Positions 36,301 through 48,300 of a stretch of DNA of 64,000 nucleotides are shown here, one piece after another. The DNA is taken from assembly GCF_028476545.1 (NCBI RefSeq), contig NW_026731892.1, forward strand, positions 638,501 to 702,500, written 5' to 3'. The notes beneath the pieces were generated by a model. It did no database searches and was not told the origin of the DNA. It saw only the letters and a list, made by a program, of their open reading frames with translations. This stretch comes from Physella acuta. Lineage: Eukaryota > Mollusca > Gastropoda > Physidae. Within the stretch, counting starts at the first letter, position 1; each line of letters begins with the position of its first letter. A program made the position numbers and the translations under genes.

Positions 36301-39300
36301 TGTTGCTTGTATCATCTTCAATACAGAAATTTAACATTAAGAAATTTTAATGATGCTCTCAACGTTAGAAAGGCAAGAACAAATTTTTGTTTAAATCAAG
36401 GGACATAACCAAAATAATAGAAACAAGATTCCCTGCTATGTATGTCTCTTTGCAGTCATATTAATCAAAATATTGACAAAATTCTATACAAGTTCCTTTT
36501 GTGATTTAAAAATAAAATAATGATTAGACACATTCAAACATTGTTTACTTAAATAATTCCACCTTGATGACTCACCATGTTGAATATTTCCCTACATTAA
36601 ACCTACTGTTCTCAAACTCTCAGTAAATGCATCTTGTTTTTTTTACCAAGTTACGTACACACCTCTTACCTCTTATAGGAAGTTAGTCTTTGGTACTCAT
36701 ATAATAATGACACGATATAAACTTTGACCAAAATGTAAACTTTATGAAGATTTGTTTTACATTGCTGTTGCCACAATGATCATTGATGATATGTTCCAGT
36801 CAGATCAGCAACCCCTCATGTTGCAGCTAGGTCACCCACCCCTCATTTTCCATCACCCACCCCTCATGTTCTATCACCCACCTCTCATGTTCCAGTCAGA
36901 TCACCCACCCCTCAGACCTTTGTGTGTTAGTATTTTTAAATAATTTAGACATTACAAGTGGATTAAAGTAATATCCTTTCTAGCACCAAGTAAGATACAA
37001 GTATAAATAGCATATACTTTACCACTTTTACACCAGTATAAAAAGCCTGTCCCCATACTTGATATACTTTGCCACTTTACACAACAAAATTTATCACGCA
37101 TGCCACATTTAATTGCCTAATTCTGTATATAACAATTTGATATGAAATGATTCAAATATAGTTTTACTCAGAGAAATCTAAACATCTACAACACTGATTG
37201 TAATCATCACATATTTGACTGAATATTGCTCTGTGACTGTTCGCTGTTTAGTTGGCATGCTTGATATTCTATTTTACAATAAAACCACACATCTCTCAGA
37301 TGAGGTTCTCAAACCTTTGTTTTAACTAGCCGTCAGCTCTAACATAATTTATCTTATCAATTTTTTAAAGGAGTAGCTCATTTTATTTTGTCTGAAGCTA
37401 ATTTTTTTTCTTTTATTAGACTGCATTCATTATAGCTTATGGAATCAGAAACTAAACCTTTCAATCTTTTCATATATTTTTTTTTTAGGTTTTTAGTGCC
37501 AAAAAATGATACCTTTTTATTTCATTTTTTTTCTATAAAAATTGTTATTCAAATGTTTTCAAGATTTGTTACATTTATATAAAGACTGAATTTTTTTTTA
37601 ACCAAAACTTAAAAGTAAAATACACTAACTTAGGTAAGTGTGTGATGATAAGCATTTGACAAAAATAATTGTAGTTGTGTTAAAATTATATTTTATGTCA
37701 AATTTTAAAATTTGATTCCTTATATGATTAATTTAAAGTTATTTATTATCTGTAAGACTTTATATTGCTTTTTTTACACTAAGACTAGGTGATGATAACA
37801 CACACAAAACATTAAAACATTTGAGATAAAATTCATCAATGTTAATTGTGATTTTTTTATTTTTCTCATATTTTATTTGTTTTAATATTTTTCTTATTTT
37901 TTTATTTTTATAGTTGCTGGCCTTTGATGTGAATGGACTTTCAGATTCTCCTGCACCGTATGACCCGTCAACATTGTTTAACATTGATAAGCCTAAACTA
38001 CCTCAGTCTGCACTCACTGTAACACTTGATTCCATTCAGGTAAATACACTTGCTCCATTGTCTTAAACTTCAGGTAAATACACTAGCTACATTGTCTTAA
38101 ACTTCAGGTAAATACCCTAGCTACATTGTCTTAAACTTCAGGTAAATACCCTAGCTACATTGTCTTAAACTTCAGGTAAATACACTAGCTACATTGTCTT
38201 AAACTTCAGGTAAATACACTAGCTCCATTGTCTTAAACTTCAGGTAAATACACTAGCTACATTGTCTTAAACTTCAGGTAAATACACTAGCTACATTGTC
38301 TTAAACTTCAGGTAAATACACTAGCTCCATTGTCTTAAACTTCAGGTAAATATTGTCTCCTTAGTTTTTGTTACATTGTAAGAGAGAAAAAAATGTTTTC
38401 TCAAGCATTAAGTCATTGTATATGAGACATTGCCTCCTGGCATAGTTTTCTTTTGTTAGCCTAAAACCAACAAGAACCTGCATGTTCTTTGTAGGTTCTT
38501 GTATTATCAGAAACTTTACATCTTTGGGGATGTATACATTGTAAAGATACATAAAGATTATTTTAATTTGTGTTGTTTTATTTTGTACAGACAAAAAGAC
38601 ACCAAAGAGAGAGCCCAGGGATTCGGCTGATGTTTGATTTCAATAAAATGGCATCAGAAGTGGATGTGACCATCATTGACAGACTGACTAACCTGATTCA
38701 CTACGACAACAGAAAGGGAAGCGCTACCAATGTAGGAACTCACTTAATGGACACCAATGGCCATGTTGGGGTTTGTACCTACCATTGTTTGGTTGACCTA
38801 CATGAATGATCAGAATTTTTTAAAATTATCAATTTCATAAATATTTTTGTTTAAATTATATTGTTGTTTTATATATATATCAAAGAATTATATGTGTTTT
38901 CTAAATTTTTTAAAAATTTTCTCACTTTTTAAAAATACATTTTTATTTTTTATTAAAGATATTTGGTTGGTGTTGATTTTTTGTAAACAATTCTTATTTA
39001 AAGCTATAGGATTGAAAGTGAAACAAATATCTATGTAATGTAACTGTTGAACTAATTTTAGATTGATGATGCAATCAGAGATGAACAAGCTGGCAATAAG
39101 TTCAACTTAGAGATCAGAGCTAAGGCTGTACAGGCAACATTCAGAGTCAGGTTTGTACACAATGTATTGCTTGGTTTGTGTACAGGCAACATTCAGAGTC
39201 AGGTTGATACATATTGTATTTCATAGTTTGTGTACAGGCAACATTCAGAGTCAGGTTGGTACACATTGTATTTCTTGGTTTGTGTACAGGCAACATTCAG

Positions 39301-42300
39301 AGTGAGGTTGGTACACATTGTATTTCTTGGTTTGTGTACAGGCAACATTCAGAGTGAGGTTGGTACACATTGTATTTCATGGTTTGTGTACAGGCAACAT
39401 TCAGAGTGAGGTTGGTACACATTGTATTTCATGGTTTGTGTACAGGCAATGGTCAGAGTCAGGTTGGTACACATTGTATTTCTTGGTTTGTGTACAGGCA
39501 ATGGTCAGAGTCAGGTTGGTACATATTGTATTTCTTGGTTTGTGTACAGGCAACATTCAGAGTCAGGTTGGTACACATTGTATTTCTTGGTTTGTGTACA
39601 GGCAATGGTCAGAGTCAGGTTGGTACACATTGTATTTCATAGTTTGTGTACAGTCAACATTCAGAGTCAGGTTGGTACACATTGTATTTCATAGTTTGTG
39701 TACAGGCAACATTCAGAGTCAGGTTGGTACACATTGTATTTCTTGGTTTGTGTACAGGCAATGGTCAGAGTCAGGTTGGTACATATTGTATTTCTTAGTT
39801 TGTGTACAGGCAATGGTCAGAGTTAGGATTGCACAGATCAATGTAGGCTTGTATGTTACCAGTGACAGTATTAAATAAAATGATATTTTTGTGTATAGTA
39901 ACTTATGTAAACACATGACCATTGCCAGATTTCCTGACCTATTAAACTAATGTAAACACATGACCATTGCCAGATTTCCTGTCCCTGACCTATTAAACTA
40001 ATGTAAACACATGACCATTGCCAGATTTCCTGTCCCTGACCTATTAAACTAATGTAAACACATGACCATTGCCAGATTTCCTGTCCCTGACCTATTAAAC
40101 TAATGTAAACACATGACCATTGCCAGATTTCCTGACCTATTAAAATAATGTAAACACATGACCATTGCCAGATTTCCTGTCCCTGACCTATTAAACTAAT
40201 GTAAACACATGACCATTGCCAGATTTCCTGACCTATTAAACTAATGTAAACACATGACCATTGCCAGATTTCCTGACCTATTAAAATAATGTAAACACAT
40301 GACCATTGCCAGATTTCCTGACCTATTAAACTAATGTAAACACATGACCATTGCCAGATTTCCTGTCCCTGACTTGCGTGTGGACCGACCAACACACAGC
40401 AGAGAGTGGTGGAGAAGAAATCTTCATAAAGAAATTTTGCTGCTGGAAATGGAGTCACCTGATGCCAGCTCCAACTTAAAGCAGGACGAACCATTGCAGC
40501 TGGAGCTCCAGGTCTTTAAAATCAGTGGTAGGTTGACATTCAGGGGATGTGTCTTTGATAAACTATGAAGATCTGTAACTCTTTAAGTCAAGAGGCGTAA
40601 CTCTACTAAAAACTGCATTAAAGCCTATTAAAAACTGCATGAACTTTTGTTTTTTTTAAAACTGATGTGGCTTGTAATCTACAAGTCCCTCTAGTTTAAC
40701 ATGTTGTTATATGTTTTTACTGCGCATTGCGAAAAATGGCATCCTTTTTTAAATGAATAAAATCTGAAGATGTGACCTAAAACTACCAAATTAAGTTCTA
40801 AAAAAGGTTACTGTTTTGTGAAGGTTACTGTTTTGTGAAGGAAATAAAAACTAAGAAGAACCTTCAGATATCAAAACAGTGTGGCTGGCTGCACCTGTAG
40901 CAGTTCAACAAATAAACTGTACTGGTCATGTTATACTTTTACTTGACAGCTTATTTACAAGAGGATATCAACAAAGATCCCATTTTGTTTGGTGAAGTGA
41001 CTGTAGATGACCCTAAAGCAACTCCTTATGAGGGAACCTTCAACTGGCCACGGTGAGACCTTTTAGGCCACTCTAAAGTTTCAATAACAAAGAATCTGAG
41101 AATCGTTAAGAATAAATGTTCTTGTTTTTTTTTTAATGTTTTTAATCTTGAATAGATCAAAACAGTTATATTTAAAGTACATATCTCAAAAAAATTATTC
41201 TTTACAATTCTTAAAGAAACATTAGTTATAATTTGTCAAGGAATAATTTGTAATGTTTTCTTATTGATACACAAAATGTAATGAAAGTCTTTTGTTTAAC
41301 TGCTCAATTGTGTGTCAATGAACTCTCCCGGTCAGAATTGTCATCAATGTCAGCCACAAGGCCAACTCTGTGCTAGAAGCTGAGGAGGAATCTGATGCGT
41401 CTGCTACCAGCATGGACAACTACATGGAGCCTGGCCTGCTAAAGAAAGAATCTGGGCCATTCAGTAAAAAGAAAAGTCTTTATGCCAGGGATGATTTGTC
41501 TTTCAATGAGAGTGTTCCAGTTAATGATGAGGTAAGGGTTTATGTTAATGGTGAGGTAGGGTGGGGTTTATGTTAATGGTGAGGTAGGGTGGGGGTTTAT
41601 GTTAATTGTGAGGTAGGGTGGGGGTTTATGTTAATTGTGAGGTAGGGTGGGGGTTTATGTTAATGGTGAGGTAGGGTGGGGTTTATGTTAATGGTGAGGT
41701 AGGGTGGGGGTTTATGTTAATGGTGAGGTAGGGTGGGGGTTTATGTTAATGCTGAGGTAGGGTGGGGGTTTATGTTAATGCTGAGGTAGGGTGGGGGTTT
41801 ATGTTAATGGTGAGGTAGGGTGGGGGTTTATGTTAATGGTGAGGTAGGGTGGGGGTTTATGTTAATGGTGAGGTAGGGTGGGGGTTTATGTTAATGATGA
41901 GGTAGGGTGGGGGTTTATGTTAATGGTGAGGTAGGGTGGGGGTTTATGTTAATGGTGAGGTAGGGTGGGGGTTTATGTTAATGGTGAGGTAGGGTGGGGT
42001 TTATGTTAATGTTGAGGTAGGGTGGGGGTTTATGTTAATGCTGAGGTAGGGTGGGGGTTTATGTTAATGGTGAGGTAGGGTGGGGGTTTATGTTAATGGT
42101 GAGGTAGGGTGGGGTTTATGTTAATGGTGAGGTAGGGTGGGGGTTTATGTTAATGGTGAGGTAGGGTGGGGGTTTATGTTAATGGTGAGGTAGGGTGGGG
42201 TTTATGTTAATGGTGAGGTAGGGTGGGGGTTTATGTTAATGGTGAGGTAGGGTGGGGGTTTATGTTAATGGTGAGGTAGGGTGGGGTTTATGTTAATGGT

Positions 42301-45300
42301 GAGGTAGGGTGGGGGTTTATGTTAATGGTGAGGTAGGGTGGGGGTTTATGTTAATGGTGAGGTAGGATGGGGATTTATGCTAATGGTGAGGTAGGGTGGG
42401 GGTTTATGTTAATGGTGAGGTTGGGTGGGGGTTTATGTTAATGGTGAGGTAGGGGTTTATGTTAATGGTGAGGTAGGGTGGGGGTTTATGTTAATGGTGA
42501 GGTAGGGTGGGGGTTTATGTTAATGGTGAGGTAGGGTGGGGGTTTATGTTAATGTTGAGGTTGGGTGGGGGTTTATGTTAATGGTGAGGTAGGGTGGGGG
42601 TTTATGTTAATGGTGAGGTAGGGTGGGGGTTTATGTTAATGGTGAGGTAGGGTGGGGGTTTATGTTAATGCTGAGGTAGGGTGGGGGTTTATGTTAATGG
42701 TGAGGTAGGGTGGGGGTTTATGTTAATGGTGAGGTAGGGTGGGGGTTTATGTTAATGCTGAGGTAGGGTGGGGGTTTATGTTAATGGTGAGGTTGGGGGT
42801 TAAATTAATGATTAGGTAAAGGGCTTAATTAATATTGAGTAAAGTATTTAAGTTAATTTTGAAGTTGAAGGTGTTATGTAAATGGTGAGCTTATGTTAAT
42901 GGCGATGTAGGGGTGGATTAAGTTAATTATGAGGTAAAGGTTAAGTCAGTGGTTAGGTAAGGTGAGGTCAAGTTAATTGTGAGGTAGGAAAGTTTGGGTC
43001 AAAGATGAAGTCAGGGGAGGGGTTCATGCTAATGATGTGGTAAGGAGTGTTTAAGATACCTTGATGAGAAAACTTGTGTGACCTTGTGCAGATGGTGATG
43101 CCAGGAGACACAGCAGAACTGAGACAGTTCCGGGATGAATGTCTGGCCCGCACATGTTTGTCTGTTGACATCACTGTTCCATCTGTGACTGCATTTATAC
43201 ACAGTAGAGAGTTCCTTGAGCTGCTCTATAACAGGTGGGTAACAGTTGCTCTATAACAGGTGGGTAACAGTTGCTCTATAACAGGTGGGTAACAGTTGCT
43301 CTATAACAGGTGGGTAACAGTTGCTCTATAACAGGTGGGTAACAGTTGCTCTATAACAGGTGGGTAACAGTTGCTCTATAACAGGTGGGTAACAGCTTCT
43401 CTATAACAGGTGGGTAACAGTTGCTCTATAACAGGTGGGTAACAGTTGCTCTATAACAGGTGGGAAACAGTTGCTCTATAACAGGATGGGTAACCTGTGT
43501 ACCAACCAGATGTTTGATAGTGTGTAGCACTAGAGAGATTAGCTGTGAACCCTATTTTCCTGGTTTATCCCCCAGATTCAACAATGACCTTCTGATGTGG
43601 GAGCCCCAGCCCCCCAGAACACATTCCTACATGAACACCATGATCCCCTCCAACACAAACCTGGGCGTCCTACACATGCTGCAGAACCAGGGGGGAGAAA
43701 TGAGTGCAGGTTGCTCTCCCTTTTACAACTTATTGTTTCATTCATTTCATAATGCCCAGTTCTATGACTGGATTTACATTCAATCTTTTATTCTTGTGTC
43801 ACTGACCAGATGATGAGGACCCGTCTGACTCAGATGATGATGGCTCTATGCACTACTCCATCCATGACCACAAGGCCAACAATAAAGCTACAAAAATTGT
43901 ATCTCCCAAACTCCTCAACAAAATGTGTTTCTCACTGAGTATAGGCAATGGCAAACTGCTGGCTGTGATACCTCATGTTGTAAGTCCTAGTCTCAGCCTT
44001 GTCTGATTTCTGTGATGTTGTTTATTGGCTGTGTTGTTGGTTGTGATGGATGTTGTCTATTGGCTGTGTTGTTGGTTGTGATGTTGTAAGTCCTAGTCTC
44101 AGCCTTGTTTGATTTCTATGATGTGGTTTATTGGCTGTGTTGTTGGTTGTGATGTTGTAAGTCCTAGTCTCAGCCTTGTCTGATTTCTGTGCTGTTGTCT
44201 ACATGTGCAAGATGAAATATTTGTTGTTTTTCTTTTACCCTAGGACATGGAATCTAATCCTGACTTGCACGGAGAAGTGTTGATAACACTAAAGGATGGA
44301 TTACTTTTTTCTGTCAATGAACATGGTGGTGACCCTGACCTTAAGTATTTGTGTTTGCAGACTAACAGGGCCCAACTTTACCATAATGGTAGGAACCATA
44401 CATTTGTTTTTTTGTTAATTACTTTTGTATTCTACATATGTAATTTCATTTACTTTTGCTACTTAATTGAGAAGCTAAAAACTAAACTGTTAAAAATGTT
44501 GTGATTCAGTTTAATAAAGTTAAAAACAAATTTTTCCCCCAGCTCACGTGACCCTACCTGTAAAACCTGGATCACTTGACCTGATCAGGGACAAAATACC
44601 TGACCACCTCAAGTCTAAAATTTACCGCTCTGATCGATGGGTGTCAGATAAATCTCAAGGTCGTGCAGGGTGGGGTGCTGATAGCCCAGACATGGTTACT
44701 TTGGTCGTCAAAACAAAGATGGACACTCTGAACAATGTCAAGGTTATCCTATTGTTTGTGCTAGCATCTGACTTTTTACACATCTTACCCTATGATACTT
44801 AGACTGACACTACTTAGATTATATGTACAATATTTGATTTCTTTAAGCTGCCCCTTACAGCTTATAACTACCAACTACCTTTTTTCGTTCGCAGTTTAGT
44901 AAGCATTTTAATTTATTATTTTTTAACTTTATTTTAAGAAAACAGTTTCAATTAACTTCTTTTGTTTTTCTTTATAATGCTACTAAATTTAAACTATGAT
45001 ATATTCAAACAGACATGACCCAATATGTCAAATATTTATTTTACTTTGTGTTTTGTATTTTAGAACTTTACACTGGCCTTAAGAGTAGATGGAGCCACAC
45101 TTCGCCATGAAATGCACAGAACAGGTGAAAGCTGGATCTCACAGGTAAATTGTCTTTAAAACCTCCACCTGTACCTGCCTAACATCACAGGTAAATTGTC
45201 TTCAAAACCTCCTCCACCTGTACCTGCCTAACATCACAGGTAAATTGTCTTTAAAACCTCCTCCACCTGTACCTGCCTAACATCACAGGTAAAGTGTCTT

Positions 45301-48300
45301 TAAAACCTCCTCCACCTGTACCTGCCTAACATCACAGGTAAATTGTCTTTAAAACCTCCTCCACCTGTACCTGCCTAACATCACAGGTAAAGTGTCTTTA
45401 AAACCTCCTCCACCTGTACCTGCCTAACATCACAGGTAAAGTGTCTTTAAAACCCCCCTCACATCTACCTGCCTAACATCACAGGTAAAGTGTCTTTAAA
45501 ACCTCCTCCACCTGTACCTGCCTAACATCACAGGTAAATTGCCTTTAAAACCTCCTCCACCTGTACCTGCCTAACATCACAGGTAAAGTGTCTTTAAAAC
45601 CTCCTCCACCTGTACCTGCCTAACATCACAGGTAAAGTGTCTTTAAAACCTCCACCTGTACCTGCCTAACATCACAGGTAAAGTGTCTTTAAAACCTCCA
45701 CCTGTACCTGCCTAACATCACAGGTAAAGTGTCTTTAAAACCCCCCTCACATCTACCTGCCCATCATGAGCCATGGTTCACCTGGACTGTGCCTGAATTT
45801 GGCCCAAACTTTCTTTCTTCCAGCTGATTGACCTGTTTGATCTGAAAGATTTAAACTTTCTTTCTTCCAGCTGATTGACCTGTTTGATCTGAAAGATTTC
45901 CCAATCTTGGGCTACACAATGCCTAAAGTGATGACAGAGATTCACCTTCAAATAGATCATTGTTGTGTGGACTATAGGTACTTTGACTTTGTTGAAAGAT
46001 AATTGTTCACTTTTTGTTACTATGTTTAGTTGTTTGATCACTAATGGCTCTACTAGTTCCCCTTATAAAAAACACTAGTTTTTGTTATTTTTCTCCATTA
46101 CTTCCCCTTAGGCCATTGAACCTCTCAGTATGGACATTCCTCACTGTGGAACACTTCAGCATTTGCAGTAACATAATAGCTGAGTCAGCATTCTCGCAGA
46201 TCAGGCTTCTATTGGACGACTCAGCTTTGTTTATTTCTAAAAGATGTAACAGAGAAGTGAATTTGCTCAGAGGTAACTTGTTTAGTTTTTAAAATTTATA
46301 CCAAGAACTATTTCAAACTCTTTTGCTTTGTAAAAGTAATTTCAACTGGTTAAATTTTATTTTTAGATTATGTATGTGTGGCTGAAGTAGATCAGTTCAA
46401 AATTTGGCTGCAGTTTTGTTATGACAAATCAGGGAAGCAGGTTTGTGCTGTTTGTTTATTTCTCTTAAAAAACTCAAATAAAAAAAAATATTCAAATTAC
46501 CCTGCATGTGACACCCTTTGAGTAAAGTAAACAAACTAAATGTTGTGCAGAGAACTCCCAAGTCAGACCTGAGGTTTATGGTGAATGAGCTGAACCTGCA
46601 CACATGTGCTGACTCTACCACAGCCCTGCTGGAGCTCATACAGTACATTGTCAATGATGGGGACATGGTGGAGAAAAATGATCAAGGGGACGTCACTCCA
46701 ACTGCAACAGAGGAAGCTCCTCAGTTTATATCTGTAAGTGCTTTTTAGTGTCCACAAATTGCAGGTTTGCTTCAGAGCTACTTTAATTAAATGGATGAGT
46801 TCTTTTAGATGGTGTTAATTAGATTAATGTCTGCTGCAGGATGAAGATCATGGAGACAGTAAAATACCATCACCTGTGTTGCCATCAATAACACCAGAAC
46901 AGGAAGCATCTGTCAAGTCTGCCCTTGAGGATGCTATGATTGATTGCCCAGAACCAATTAGTAAGTTCCAAAATTTAGTTTCATTTATTTGGCAAAACTG
47001 TCATTTAGTTATTTTTATATTTTAAAATATCTTAATTTTAAAAATATAATTTCTATACATCTTTATTACATAAGATACTGATAAAGTGCTTTGACTGAAT
47101 AAAAAGTCCTTTCTATTTCCCTACAACAGAGCACAAGCCAACCCCAACAAAGCACAGTCAAGGGCAGATGACTCGGGTGTTTTTCCAATGTGATAACCCA
47201 AAACAAGTTTCTCTGCTGACAAATGAGTTTGAGAACGCCATGCACATAACAGTATCAGACAGCTCTGATTCCAACACGCCTGATGAAGATGGGGGCATGG
47301 GGGACACAGAGGATTTTGAGATTGTTGATTGTAATTTTAGGGAAGTCACAGTAAGTTCATAATTATGGGGGGTGGGGGTTAATTTTATAAGTAATTTAAA
47401 TGTCAAAAATAACTTCCTTAGATTTTATCAGTAAATTTTTTGTCTTTATTATATAGATAATTAAAATATGTAAATTGAAATATAAAATCATCAATGATTA
47501 CCATCACCAGAATATAAAAGGAAGCCATGAGGTTCATTTGTTGACACAGCAACCAATAGAAGTGAATGAAAACTTCATTAGAAAACCCACAAGCAGCTAT
47601 GACCACTTGAAGGCCCCTGATAGGTTCCCTGAGCCAGAATACCAGTACACACTGAGGGAGATGTCTGTGGTCTGGCACATCTATGGTGGCAGTGATTTTT
47701 CTCCCCCACGGCGGGGATCAAGTAGTGGTAAGATTTTATTTGAAACATTTTTGATCAAGTCAAATTGTGCTGCAGAAAAATGTTTTTAGCCAAAAATGTA
47801 TTTTGCTAGCAGGAGTATTTCAATTTTTCCCACGTTTTCTTTAACTTGCTTTCTCTGTTTGTTTATTTGTCTTTCCAATCAAATCTTGCGATCGAAATTT
47901 CTGGCACTTCCCAGTTAGCTAGCGCGCTGAAATTTTCAGGGAAGCTTTCTTTTGGATGACCATAGAATATGCAATTGTTATTATTACTAAATTGATCAAT
48001 GGAAACATTTTATTGAGCATTTTAGACCGCTATATAATCTATATATATAATTCTCCTCTGCGAGCCATTAGAAAAAAAACCAGCGACGCGTAGCTCGCGC
48101 GCAGTGAAGCGAACGATTCCAAGACGCGACAGGCTTAGGGGCAGATAATTTAGTTTGAACCGACTTAAAACTTACAGGAGGTAGGCCAGTTTGGGGGAGA
48201 CGATATGGTCGAGTGGTTGGGCACACGATTGCTATCCCACTCGACACGGGTTCAAATCTATGTGTTCTAGTCAGTAACGTATTCACACAACGTGTTTTTT

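Noticed and set aside
39318-40494. Plus- and minus-strand frames of 67-207 codons with repeated peptides
   Set aside because: They are translations of the intron 14 junction arrays.
48196-48265. Functional tRNA gene
   Set aside because: Box A and box B are present, but the acceptor and anticodon arms do not fold cleanly, and the surroundings look like a SINE.
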